A DNA stretch of 32,458 nucleotides from Elusimicrobia bacterium HGW-Elusimicrobia-1 (GCA_002841695.1 PHAN01000019.1:1-32458), one strand, 5' to 3'; positions 24,081 to 32,317 are shown, counted from the stretch's first letter. Numbers and translations: made by a program. The notes: a model not told the origin generated them from the letters alone.

Positions 24081-24431
24081 ATGCAGATGGAATCATTGGA
24101 AAAAGAATTTAAAGAGGCGTTGTCCAGCGGCGAGCAGATCCTCGGCGCTCTTTCTAAAAAGTTTTTCCGCGCGGTCGACGTTCTTAAAGGGGATATTATT
24201 TATGGCGCGCGGCTGGGCAGTCTTAAACTCAAGGAGCAGTCCTTAAATCGCGCCAAGGCCAGAGTTCTCTATGCCATAGGGAAAATAATTTACAAGCAGT
24301 ATCTCAGGGGCGAGATTAAGGACGAGGGTCTCAAGAAACTTTGCGAACACTACGGCAAGCTCGAAGAAATATCCAGAAAATATTACGGCGCAGAGAAAAA
24401 AATTAAAAAGAATATAAAATCGCCGATATAA
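24081..24431 (+). CDS. Small charged helical protein of unknown function
   Basis: I do not recognise this 116-residue protein. It is rich in Lys, Glu, Leu and Ala with no Pro until the last few residues, so it should be almost fully alpha-helical. There is no signal peptide or membrane segment. The C-terminus is Lys-rich (KKIKKNIK), which could favour binding to nucleic acid or membrane. GGAGG about 10 nt upstream and a good promoter support expression. The ATG two codons in (24087) is an alternative start. It stands alone, upstream of a three-way-junction repeat and a tRNA gene. Confidence 0.65.
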   Translation: MQMESLEKEFKEALSSGEQILGALSKKFFRAVDVLKGDIIYGARLGSLKLKEQSLNRAKARVLYAIGKIIYKQYLRGEIKDEGLKKLCEHYGKLEEISRKYYGAEKKIKKNIKSPI

Positions 24432-24435
24432 AAAT

Positions 24436-24540
24436 AAGGATTAAGTGGTAAGTATGTAGCGGGCGAATTGCTATTCGCCGAATTTGTGGGATGGCAATCC
24501 CATCGCTACCGACGAAGTGGGCGACTTAATTCTTAATTCT
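24436..24540. repeat. Dispersed repeat folding into a three-way junction
   Basis: The outer stem GTAGCG (24456-24461) pairs with CGCTAC (24504-24509). Inside are two hairpins: GGCGAAT/ATTCGCC with loop TGCT (24462-24479), and GGGAT/ATCCC with loop GGCA (24488-24501). Flanking AGGATTAAG and CTTAATTCTTAATTCT are related to the repeat at 23161. It fills the gap between the small helical protein and the tRNA. Confidence 0.75.
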
Positions 24541-24549
24541 GTGTTTTAC

Positions 24550-24622
24550 GGGGCAGTAGCTCAATTGGTAGAGCGTCCGCTTGGCGTGCGGGAGGTCAGG
24601 GGTTCAAATCCCCTCTGCTCCA
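24550..24622 (+). tRNA. tRNA-Ala (anticodon GGC)
   Basis: The 73-nt cloverleaf can be folded by eye. The acceptor is GGGGCAG/CTGCTCC with one G-U pair, the D stem is GCTC/GAGC, and the anticodon stem is TCCGC/GCGGG. The 7-nt loop TTGGCGT gives GGC at positions 34-36, and the T arm is AGGGG-TTCAAAT-CCCCT. The discriminator base is A. CCA is not encoded; a run of seven Ts follows directly and may help end transcription. GGC reads GCC and GCU alanine codons. Confidence 0.96.
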
Positions 24623-24690
24623 TTTTTTTATTTCAAAGAAACGGCGGCGGCCCGGGAAAAATCCGTCTGTCGTGTAAATCCCCCGAATAA

Positions 24691-26325
24691 GTGTGGAAAC
24701 GCGTAAACTTCTCTCTTGCCGTCATTGTTCCTGCGGCGCTTGTACTGCTGCTCTTGTCCCCCCGTCCGCTTTTTTCTAAAAATCGCGCGTTATTTATCTA
24801 CGAAGGCGGTGCCTCTCACGACGCTGCTCTGCTCGAATTTTCCCGCCAGAAATATATTTCATTCAACGACCTTGCCCGAATATATCATCTGTCGCTTTCT
24901 TTCCGGCCCGTCTCGGGTAAAGTGAGTTTAAGCGCGTACAACCGGCGCGCGGATTTTATAATAAATTCCGACCGCTACAGCTTATCCGGTGTGTCCAAAC
25001 GGATGCGTCTTCCCGTGCGGCTTTCGCGCGGCATGGCGTACATCAGCGTCGATTTTCTTTCGTCCGATGCCTTTGCCGATTTTACGGAGACGGAAACTCT
25101 CAGTTATCCGGATACGGGCACCTATGTGGTGTCCGTAAGGCACAATGTGCTGCCGGCCAGATTTCACTCGCGGTCCGACGGCACCAAAATATTAATAGGC
25201 ACAAAAGACGGCGCGGCGCTTTCGGCCAATAAACTCTCCGCCGGCCGCCTTACTCTTGAATATTCCAGGGGAAGAGTTATAGAAGAGTCCGTGTCCGTGG
25301 ATGACGGAATGGTCAGAGAGATCCGCCATTCCAATAAGGGGCGCACGGCGTTCGTGGAGATATTTTTGAGTGAAAATGCCTCGGCTCCCGCGGTGACAGT
25401 TTCCGACGACGGCACGACCGTAGTTTTCGTTCCCCGCTCGATGATGGCTCCCGCTGCGGCGGTGATGAGCGCCCTTGCGGAAGAGACATCATCGTCTACC
25501 GACCCCGCCGTCTCGCCTTCGCCCGAACTAACCGCTTTTTTGGTATCGACCGCCGTCACCGCCGCCGCGTCCGCTCCGGTTGCGGTCAAAGCCCGTCCGA
25601 CCGTCTCATTAAGACCGGCTACGCCCACCATAGGGAAGCCCAAAACCAGAATTGTGCTCGATGCCGGACACGGCGGAGAAGACCCGGGCGCCGTAGGATC
25701 CAACGGCACACTTGAGAAAGACGTCAATCTGGCCATAGTGCTGGAACTTCAGCGGCTTTTTGCCGACGACGAAAATATCGAAATAATACTGACCCGCTTC
25801 GACGACACATTTATTCCTCTGGTCGACAGAACCACTCTGGCCAACGAAAAAACCGCCGACCTTTTCATATCGGTGCATTGTAACGCCTCGATGAAGCGCA
25901 GCGGCGGCGGCTACGAGGTTTATTTTCTCTCGGAAACGGCCTCCGATATGGAGGCGATGGCCACGCAGATTTTGGAAAACTCCGTCGTCGAACTCGAAAA
26001 AAAGAAAGACAGGAAACGAACCAAGATTCAAGAACTCCTGTGGTCTATGATAGTCAACGAATTTATCAACGAGTCGTCCGAACTCTGCTATCTGACAACC
26101 ATAGAAATACCCAGAAGAATCAAAGTCGAAAACAGGGGCGTCAAACAGGCCGGTTTTTACGTTTTGCGCGGAGCGCAGATGCCGGCTATACTGGTTGAGT
26201 GCGCTTTTTTATCGAACCCTGTCGAAGAGACAAAGCTTCGCAATCCAGCATACCAAAAGCGCATCGCCGACGGACTTTACGTGTCGGTGAAACAATATCT
26301 TAAACGCAAGGGCGGAGCCGAGTAA
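24691..26325 (+). CDS. N-acetylmuramoyl-L-alanine amidase (Amidase_3)
   Basis: This secreted zinc amidase cleaves the amide bond between MurNAc and the stem peptide. The 544 residues begin at a GTG (the only reasonable start) with a signal peptide (about 1-29). An N-terminal domain similar to copper-amine-oxidase-N/AMIN-like wall-binding modules spans about 35-260, followed by an Ala/Ser/Pro/Thr linker (about 265-310). The catalytic domain (about 318-544) has zinc ligands H327 (DAGHGG), E342 (LEKDVN) and H396 (SVHCNA), and catalytic E503 (LVECAFLSN). It is followed 32 bp later by murI, another wall gene. It probably acts in cell separation or wall turnover. Confidence 0.92.
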   Translation: MWKRVNFSLAVIVPAALVLLLLSPRPLFSKNRALFIYEGGASHDAALLEFSRQKYISFNDLARIYHLSLSFRPVSGKVSLSAYNRRADFIINSDRYSLSGVSKRMRLPVRLSRGMAYISVDFLSSDAFADFTETETLSYPDTGTYVVSVRHNVLPARFHSRSDGTKILIGTKDGAALSANKLSAGRLTLEYSRGRVIEESVSVDDGMVREIRHSNKGRTAFVEIFLSENASAPAVTVSDDGTTVVFVPRSMMAPAAAVMSALAEETSSSTDPAVSPSPELTAFLVSTAVTAAASAPVAVKARPTVSLRPATPTIGKPKTRIVLDAGHGGEDPGAVGSNGTLEKDVNLAIVLELQRLFADDENIEIILTRFDDTFIPLVDRTTLANEKTADLFISVHCNASMKRSGGGYEVYFLSETASDMEAMATQILENSVVELEKKKDRKRTKIQELLWSMIVNEFINESSELCYLTTIEIPRRIKVENRGVKQAGFYVLRGAQMPAILVECAFLSNPVEETKLRNPAYQKRIADGLYVSVKQYLKRKGGAE

Positions 26326-26357
26326 ACGAAACCGCGCCCTGCGACGAGGATTTTTAT

Positions 26358-27179
26358 ATGGATTCAAGACCTTTGGGAGTTTTTGATTCGGGAGTCGGCG
26401 GATTGACGGTAGCAAGAGAAATAATGCGACGCTTTCCGCGCGAAAGCATAGTTTATTTCGGCGACACCGCGCGGGTTCCCTACGGAACAAAATCGGCCGA
26501 GACCATAAGGCGTTACTCCGCGCAGATAGCCGATTTTCTGTTGTCAAAAAAAGTCAAGGCCATAGTCGTCGCCTGCAACACCGCCTCCGCGCTGGCTCTT
26601 CGAGCGCTGCGGTTAAAGTACAAGCTCCCGATAATCGGCGTCATAGAACCCGCCTGCCGTCTGGCCGTGTCCGGCTCTCGTCGTGGAAGGATAGGCGTTA
26701 TAGGCACGGAGGCCACCGTGCGAAGCGGGGCATATCCGTCGGCCATAAAAAAGATTTCCTCTCGCGCCGCGGTGACGGCCATGGCTTGCCCGCTTCTTGT
26801 TCCGCTGGCCGAAGAGGGACGTTTGAGCGGAAGCATTACGGAAGCAATTCTTAAAGATTATCTCAAGGGAATGACGGGCGGACGACTCGACACTCTGATA
26901 CTGGGGTGCACCCACTATCCGCTTTTGGCCCCCGCGATTAAAAAAGTCGCGGGAAAAAATATTAAAGTTGTCGATTCGGCCCGAGCCGTGGTTTCGGAAC
27001 TCGGGAAAATTCTGTCTTCCGGCGGACTCGCCGCCTCGCCCGCAGGAAAACATCCGCCGCACCGTTTTTACGTCAGCGATTCTCCCGACCGTTTTGCGAA
27101 AATGGGAAAAAGGTTTCTCCGCGCGCGTTTCAACGCTTCGGTGACAAAAGTGAATCTTAAGGAGGCGGACAGTGTATAA
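26358..27179 (+). CDS. murI: Glutamate racemase
   Basis: This enzyme interconverts L- and D-glutamate, supplying D-Glu for peptidoglycan. The 273-residue protein has all signature motifs: FDSGVGGLTV near 9-18, GDTARVPYGTK, the first catalytic cysteine C73 in ACNTAS and the second, C184, in GCTHYPLL. It lies between the amidase and queD. Its end overlaps the queD start by 8 bp, and the queD ribosome site lies inside the murI coding region, so the two are co-expressed. Confidence 0.96.
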   Translation: MDSRPLGVFDSGVGGLTVAREIMRRFPRESIVYFGDTARVPYGTKSAETIRRYSAQIADFLLSKKVKAIVVACNTASALALRALRLKYKLPIIGVIEPACRLAVSGSRRGRIGVIGTEATVRSGAYPSAIKKISSRAAVTAMACPLLVPLAEEGRLSGSITEAILKDYLKGMTGGRLDTLILGCTHYPLLAPAIKKVAGKNIKVVDSARAVVSELGKILSSGGLAASPAGKHPPHRFYVSDSPDRFAKMGKRFLRARFNASVTKVNLKEADSV

Positions 27180-27552
27180 AATATCCGTCGAGGACTCGTT
27201 TTCCGCCGCTCACCGTCTGCGCGGCTACAAGGGAAAATGCGAAAAAATGCACGGGCACAACTGGCGCGTCCGTCTGAGTGTGTCAGGGACAGAACTTGAT
27301 TCCAAAGGTCTGCTGCTCGATTTTTCCGGACTCAAAAAGATGCTCGGAAATATTCTCGCGGCACTCGACCACGAAGACCTGTCCCGCGTTCCGCCGTTTA
27401 ACAAAATAAATCCATCCGCGGAAAACATAGCCCGCCATATTTTTGACAGAGCCGCTTCGGCTCTCCCGTCAAAAAAATATCCGGGGCTGCGTATCGAGAC
27501 GGTGTCCGTATGGGAATCCGATAAAAGCCGCGCGGATTACAGCGCCGGATAA
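27172..27552 (+). CDS. queD: 6-carboxytetrahydropterin synthase QueD
   Basis: This enzyme converts dihydroneopterin triphosphate to 6-carboxy-tetrahydropterin, the second step toward preQ0/queuosine. The 126 residues include the zinc histidines in FSAAHRL (about 11-17) and MHGHNW, the catalytic Cys in GKCEKMHGH, and the later LDHEDL, NPSAEN and VWESD. The start is a GTG with AAGGAGG six bases upstream, overlapping the murI end. QueC and QueE follow, giving the last three preQ0 steps in one run. FolE for step one is not in the window. Confidence 0.95.
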   Translation: MYKISVEDSFSAAHRLRGYKGKCEKMHGHNWRVRLSVSGTELDSKGLLLDFSGLKKMLGNILAALDHEDLSRVPPFNKINPSAENIARHIFDRAASALPSKKYPGLRIETVSVWESDKSRADYSAG

Positions 27553-27583
27553 TCAGGGCAAAAATATTGAAAGCGGGCAAACT

Positions 27584-28267
27584 TTGAAAAAAAGAAAAGC
27601 CATTGTGCTTCTGTCGGGGGGGCTCGACTCGGCCACTTGTCTTTATCACGCGCTTCGACGGGGATATGACGTCGCCTGTCTCGCGTTTGATTACGGACAG
27701 CGGCACCGCCGCGAAATATCGTGTTCCCGTCGGATTGCACGCCTCAACGGGCTGAAGTTGTCGGTCGTCAAAACGGCTTTTCCGTGGAATCGCAGTTCCC
27801 TTGTGTCGGGCGGCCCGGCTGTAGCCGACGCCGTTGGCGGGATTTCGAGGATACCGTCCACATACGTTCCCGGGCGCAACACGGTTTTTCTTGCGGCTGC
27901 GCTTTCTTTCGCCGAGTCAACCGGCGCGGAGCGTATTTTCATCGGAGCCAATGCCGTGGATTTTTCGGGATACCCCGATTGTCGGCCCGCTTATTACGCG
28001 GCGTGGAACCGACTTCTGGCTTCTCTTGGCACAAAAATAAAAATCGAAACTCCGCTTCTGCGACTGAAAAAATCAGGGATCATAAAAATGGGCGTTCGGA
28101 TGGGCGTTCCATACGAGTTAACTTGGTCGTGTTATCGCGGACTGTCGAGGCCTTGCGGCAAATGTGATTCCTGCGCGATCCGCTCCCGCGGTTTTGCCGA
28201 GGCGGGTTTCAAAGACCCCGCTGTCGGATCTCGTGAGAGGCAATCTAAGAAAAATGCAAAAAAATAA
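27584..28267 (+). CDS. queC: 7-cyano-7-deazaguanine synthase QueC
   Basis: This ATP-dependent enzyme turns 7-carboxy-7-deazaguanine into preQ0 (7-cyano-7-deazaguanine). The 227 residues begin with the PP-loop [10 protein letters not shown]. The zinc site is C183, C191, C194 and C197 ([15 protein letters not shown]), with spacing like known Que[16 protein letters not shown] and [15 protein letters not shown] are also typical. I chose the TTG at 27584 because the family begins just before the PP-loop. The frame stays open back to 27443, but that part overlaps queD and is not conserved-looking. The ribosome site is weak. Confidence 0.92.
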   Translation: MKKRKAIVLLSGGLDSATCLYHALRRGYDVACLAFDYGQRHRREISCSRRIARLNGLKLSVVKTAFPWNRSSLVSGGPAVADAVGGISRIPSTYVPGRNTVFLAAALSFAESTGAERIFIGANAVDFSGYPDCRPAYYAAWNRLLASLGTKIKIETPLLRLKKSGIIKMGVRMGVPYELTWSCYRGLSRPCGKCDSCAIRSRGFAEAGFKDPAVGSRERQSKKNAKK

Positions 28268-29018
28268 ACCGTCCGGCGCGACGGCTGTTTCGCCGCGCTC
28301 GAAAAATCCCGACATCACGGCCCCCGTCAACGAAGTGTTCTTTTCTTTTCAGGGCGAAGGCCTTCGCGCCGGCGAGCCGCAGATATTCGTTCGCTTCGCC
28401 GGATGCAATCTCCGATGCCGGTACTGCGATACGCCGTCGGCCCGACATCTTTCCGCCGGAAAAAAAACCGCCGTCGCGGCGCTTGTCCGCAAAATAGCGA
28501 AAATCGCGAGCTCCGCGCGTCCCCGTCCCCGCACAATTTCTCTGACGGGAGGAGAGCCGCTGCTGTATCCGGATTTCGTCGCCGCGCTCATCGGCGAACT
28601 CAGGAAGCGCAAGTTTAGAGTTTCTCTTGAAACGAACGCCTCTCTGCCCGGAGCGTTTGAAAAACTCGTCCGTCTTGCCGACTATATTTCCGCCGATGTC
28701 AAACCGCCTTCGGCCGCGGGTAAAGACCTGTTTGCCGTTTACGCGAAAGCGTTTCCGGCGGCCGCCGGCAAACTTTCGGTTAAGTTGGTTCTCGACGATA
28801 AAACCCGCCTTTCCGAAGTTCTGACGACCGCCCGCCTGATTAAAAAATTCGCGCCTGCGGCCGGCCTTACACTTCAACCCGCCACGCCTTCGCGCAATGC
28901 CGGCACGGTCGCGCCCGCGAATTTATTCCGGTTTGTCCGCTCCGCCGAAAGTATTCTGGGCGTTCGCCGCGCGGGAATCATTCCCCAACTGCACAAACTT
29001 CTCTGGAAGGTAAGATAA
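28254..29018 (+). CDS. queE: 7-carboxy-7-deazaguanine synthase QueE (radical SAM)
   Basis: This radical-SAM enzyme rearranges 6-carboxytetrahydropterin to 7-carboxy-7-deazaguanine. The 254 residues include VFFSFQGEG near 25-33, the cluster motif C51-x3-C55-x2-C58 (CNLRCRYC), [13 protein letters not shown] for SAM binding, and SLETNAS. The start at 28254 overlaps the end of queC by 14 bp. A longer frame back to 28164 lies wholly inside queC and is unlikely to be used. The next gene begins 2 bp after the stop. Confidence 0.93.
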   Translation: MQKNKPSGATAVSPRSKNPDITAPVNEVFFSFQGEGLRAGEPQIFVRFAGCNLRCRYCDTPSARHLSAGKKTAVAALVRKIAKIASSARPRPRTISLTGGEPLLYPDFVAALIGELRKRKFRVSLETNASLPGAFEKLVRLADYISADVKPPSAAGKDLFAVYAKAFPAAAGKLSVKLVLDDKTRLSEVLTTARLIKKFAPAAGLTLQPATPSRNAGTVAPANLFRFVRSAESILGVRRAGIIPQLHKLLWKVR

Positions 29019-29020
29019 AT

Positions 29021-30313
29021 ATGGCGACAGTTGCGCCTTTCTGCGGCATAAGATACAAATCCAACAATCTCTCGCGGCTCATCTGCCCGCCTTATGATAT
29101 CGTATCCGCCGCGCGCAAAAGGGAACTCCTGGCGCATTCCAAAGATAATTTTATATCGGTGGAACTTCCAATGCCGTTCCCGTCTTCGCCCTCGCAAAAA
29201 ATAAAAAATCTTCCCGGATCATCGCGCGCGCCTTACATCGCGGCCGCCCGCGTTTTCAAAAATATGCTCTCAGGAAATATCCTCGCCCGCGATCCCGATT
29301 CGTACTACGTTTATACCCAGAAGTTCGGCGTCGGGTCAAAAAAATTTCGCAGAGACGGCCTTATGGCGGCCGTGCGCCTTGAAGATCCGCGCCGCGGAGA
29401 TATTTATCCTCACGAAAAAATACTCCCCAAGGCCATCCGCGACCGCGAGTTATTGCTTGATGCCGCGCAAGCGGCGACCAGTCCCGTTTTTTTTCTTGTC
29501 GCGTCCGAAGATTTCGGATCATTTATGAAAAAAATCAGGAACCGTTCGCGGCTTGTTTCGCGCGCCGTCCTCGACGGCGTAACGCATGAACTCTCCATCC
29601 TCAACCCTCCTGCGGATTTTGTGGCCGAATATTTTCGCGCAAAGCGGCTCTACATAGCCGACGGCCACCACCGTTACGACGTTGCCCTCAGACATTCCCG
29701 CCGAAGCCGCAATCCGTCCGCCGGATACACACTGGGATTTATCGCAGGTGCCTTCGAGCGCGGTGTCGTCGTCCTGCCCACGCACAGAATCGCGCCGGTT
29801 CCGGTCGATATAATGTCGAGAATCCGGAGTTTTGATTTAATTTCCGCCGCACAATTCAATCGCCTTGCGCGATTGGCCTCCTGTGGCCGCCGCCCTCAGC
29901 CGCTTAAAATTCGTTTCCGTCGACGCACTATGTGCTTAGCCCTGAAAAACGCGCGTGCAATAAAAGGAAAGTCGGACGCGCCGCGTTCGCTGGCATTTAT
30001 GGCGTCGGCTGTTGCCTCCACAACACTGCTTGCGGGCATCGCTCCCGACCAAATGAGATACACCAGTTCGGAACGCGAAGCCGTCCGGGCCGCCGACAAA
30101 GAAAATAAACTTGCCGTCATATTCCCGCCTCCGCCTATGAAATCCATTATAGATGTGTCGAATCATAAGTCATATATGCCTCAAAAATCAACCTACTTCT
30201 ATCCTAAGGCATACGCGGGACTTGTAATATATCCTTTTGATAAAAATCGGGTCGATGCCCACATCTCGCTCAAAATTCAGACAATTGAAAAAGTGTCCAA
30301 AATGTCACCCTGA
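29021..30313 (+). CDS. DUF1015 family protein, C-terminus altered by repeat insertion
   Basis: This 430-residue cytoplasmic protein of the DUF1015 family has the typical N-terminus (LICPPYDIVS near 20-29) and the conserved YIADGHHRYDVAL near 210-222. I do not assign a molecular function. It is downstream of queE by 2 bp. The last ten residues (after SLKIQ) come from a dispersed repeat, which also supplies the stop TGA. Joining SLKIQ directly to the right-hand copy of the 13-bp direct repeat gives KNK and a TGA overlapping the next gene's ATG, the likely original end. The protein is probably intact apart from that tail. Confidence 0.88.
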   Translation: MATVAPFCGIRYKSNNLSRLICPPYDIVSAARKRELLAHSKDNFISVELPMPFPSSPSQKIKNLPGSSRAPYIAAARVFKNMLSGNILARDPDSYYVYTQKFGVGSKKFRRDGLMAAVRLEDPRRGDIYPHEKILPKAIRDRELLLDAAQAATSPVFFLVASEDFGSFMKKIRNRSRLVSRAVLDGVTHELSILNPPADFVAEYFRAKRLYIADGHHRYDVALRHSRRSRNPSAGYTLGFIAGAFERGVVVLPTHRIAPVPVDIMSRIRSFDLISAAQFNRLARLASCGRRPQPLKIRFRRRTMCLALKNARAIKGKSDAPRSLAFMASAVASTTLLAGIAPDQMRYTSSEREAVRAADKENKLAVIFPPPPMKSIIDVSNHKSYMPQKSTYFYPKAYAGLVIYPFDKNRVDAHISLKIQTIEKVSKMSP

Positions 30314-30493
30314 ACCCTTCGCCTTTGTCACCCTGAGTGAAACGAAGGGTCTCGCTTTGGCTCAGGGCATGCTCCGTGAAGGGTCTATCTTGTCGTCGAA
30401 AGACGGGATTCCTCGCGGAGTTTATCCTGAGGCATTATGAGATTCTTCGCTACGCTCAGAATGACGCCGCCGAAGGACCCAGAATGACGCCGC
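30282..30493. repeat. MITE-like element inserted in the 3' end of the DUF1015 gene
   Basis: The element begins near CAATTGAAAAAGTG and its left 45 or so bases match the inverted right end of the element at 13138-13326. Bases 30439-30465 are a perfect inverted copy of 13188-13214. CTCAAAATTCAGA is present on both sides (30269-30281 and 30494-30506), as expected for a target duplication. Internal units are the GTCACCCTGAG/CTCAGAATGAC type. It has no gene of its own. Confidence 0.85.
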
Positions 30494-30513
30494 CTCAAAA
30501 TTCAGAAAAACAA

Positions 30514-30945
30514 ATGACAACATACAGCATTGCGCTTATCGCCTTTATCGCCCTGGCCGGATTCATCGGCTGGCGTTTCGGAGCTATCAGAATAGCGCTC
30601 ATCGCCGCCGCTCCGCTTGCCGCCGGAGCCCTTGTTCCGCTGGTTCGCGTTTGGGTTATATTAAAAATAAGTTTTTTCGACGCCAACCCGCAATTTGTTT
30701 CCGCCGCTTCGTGGATTTTCTCGCTTGCTCTTATATATCTTGTCGCCGCCATCGTCACAAAAATTGCCGATGCCCTTATGATAGGTTTGATAAACAGAGC
30801 GCTCGGCGCGGCGATATTTGCCGCCGCCGCTTTATGGCTGGCGCCTGTCGTGTCTCGTTATATTTCGTGTCCTCCCGATAAAATAGGCAAGGCGCTCTAC
30901 CCCTCGCGTATCCTTGAAACTGCGGATGTATTCGATAAAAAATAA
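30514..30945 (+). CDS. CvpA-like small membrane protein
   Basis: This 143-residue protein has four hydrophobic segments (about 5-22, 26-48, 64-85 and 95-115). It carries the CvpA-family turn GLINRALGAAIFAAAALW near 90-107. CvpA proteins are poorly understood inner-membrane proteins linked to envelope stress and colicin V export. I chose the ATG at 30514 because upstream in-frame sequence to 30337 is repeat DNA. This ATG would have overlapped the ancestral DUF1015 stop (ATGA). Family assignment is from pattern only; a generic membrane protein is the alternative. Confidence 0.62.
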   Translation: MTTYSIALIAFIALAGFIGWRFGAIRIALIAAAPLAAGALVPLVRVWVILKISFFDANPQFVSAASWIFSLALIYLVAAIVTKIADALMIGLINRALGAAIFAAAALWLAPVVSRYISCPPDKIGKALYPSRILETADVFDKK

Positions 30946-32317
30946 AAAAATATTTTACGCGACGCGGAATATCGCGTGGTCCGACCCCGCCGATTTTTTC
31001 AACGCGTTGCCGGCGGCGTCCTGCTCGTTTTTCATCGACAACGCCGGCGAGTCCGCCGGAGGAACCGTCTCGTACGTATCCGTCGGCGAACCGCTCGAAA
31101 AAATAATAATCCCCTCCCCGTCCGATTCTTCGTGCGGACTATTTTTCAAATATCTCGACAAACTCAAAAATATTGTTCCGCCGTCCGGGCCGCCGTTTCC
31201 GTTTTCCGGCGGTATGGCCGGATATTTATCGTACGAATGCCTCGTTTTTTTTGAGGACATAAAACTCCGCGCCAAGCCCGCGGCCTCGGCTCCCCTTGCC
31301 GCGTTGATGGCCCCCCGCGCCTTCGCGGCCTTCGACGCGTTTTCCCGTCGGGCTTCCCTGTTTTGCGCCGGCGCCACCCCCGCCGCCGCGCTGAAAAATC
31401 TCGCAAAAATCAATCTGCCACCCGCCCGCAAATCCGGGACGCTCCTTAATACACCGGCCGCCCCGTCGACGTCTTTGCCTGATTTCACGCCGACATCCTT
31501 CGCGCGCGCCGTGCGCGCGGTTAAAAATTACATTTCCTTCGGCGACATCTTTCAGGCCAACATCGCGCGCCGCTGGCGGATGTCCCTGCCGCCCTCGGCC
31601 GACGGGCGGGCGATGTTCCTGACGCTCCGGCGCATTAATCCGTCGCCCTACGCCTGCTATCTTAAGTTCGGCCCGACCGAAATAATATCCTGCTCCCCCG
31701 AACTTTTGGTCCGCGTTCGCGGCCGCATCGTCGAAACCCGACCCATCGCAGGCACGCGGCCCCGCGGCTCCACACCTGCGGCTGACCATCGTCTATCCGT
31801 CGCCCTGCTGGGCAGCCCCAAAGAACGCGCCGAGCACATAATGCTTGTGGATCTTGAACGCAACGACCTCGGCCGCGTCTGTCTGCCGTCGACGATTTGC
31901 GTCGACGAAAAAATGTCGCTGGAATGGTATTCCCACGTCACCCACATCGTTTCCAATGTTCGCGGAAAACTCAAAAAAAACATTTCGCGCCGCGATATCC
32001 TTCGCGCAATGTTTCCCGGCGGCACCATAACCGGCTGCCCGAAAATCAGATCAATGCAAATCATCGACGAAGTCGAGCCCGTCTCCCGCGGCCCGTACTG
32101 CGGCTCCGCCGGATGGTTTTCTCCGACGGGCGATATGGAACTTAACATATTGATAAGAACAATAATAAAGACCCCGCGCCTCGCCGAATTTTACGCCGGC
32201 GCCGGCATCGTCGCCGACTCAAATCCCCTGCGCGAATACCGCGAAACATCTCACAAAGCCCGCGCTCTCGCCGAAGCGCTCGGCGTTAAACTATTGGATA
32301 AAGGACGTGAAGCGTGA
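30926..32317 (+). CDS. pabB: Chorismate-utilising enzyme, PabB/TrpE component I
   Basis: This 463-residue enzyme aminates chorismate using ammonia from a glutaminase partner. The N-terminal domain has GGMAGYLSYE, typical of PabB. The C-terminal catalytic part has FGDIFQANIARRW, ETRPIAGTRPRG, HIMLVDLERNDLGRV, FPGGTITGCPKIRSM and GAGIVADSNPLREY. PIAGT is found in both anthranilate synthases and many PabBs, so the product (4-amino-4-deoxychorismate or anthranilate) is not settled; GYLSYE favours PabB. The start could also be a TTG at 30914. It overlaps the CvpA-like gene. The last codons (CGT GAA GCG TGA) lie in the window-bounding repeat. No glutaminase or lyase gene is visible here. Confidence 0.85.
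   Translation: MYSIKNKKIFYATRNIAWSDPADFFNALPAASCSFFIDNAGESAGGTVSYVSVGEPLEKIIIPSPSDSSCGLFFKYLDKLKNIVPPSGPPFPFSGGMAGYLSYECLVFFEDIKLRAKPAASAPLAALMAPRAFAAFDAFSRRASLFCAGATPAAALKNLAKINLPPARKSGTLLNTPAAPSTSLPDFTPTSFARAVRAVKNYISFGDIFQANIARRWRMSLPPSADGRAMFLTLRRINPSPYACYLKFGPTEIISCSPELLVRVRGRIVETRPIAGTRPRGSTPAADHRLSVALLGSPKERAEHIMLVDLERNDLGRVCLPSTICVDEKMSLEWYSHVTHIVSNVRGKLKKNISRRDILRAMFPGGTITGCPKIRSMQIIDEVEPVSRGPYCGSAGWFSPTGDMELNILIRTIIKTPRLAEFYAGAGIVADSNPLREYRETSHKARALAEALGVKLLDKGREA

Noticed and set aside
27443-27583. Extended N-terminus for QueC
   Set aside because: It lies inside queD, and the family begins directly before the SGGLDS loop, so the TTG at 27584 is preferred.
30337-30513. Extended N-terminus for the CvpA-like protein
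   Set aside because: The added 59 residues are translated from the dispersed element; the restored ATGA overlap supports the ATG at 30514.
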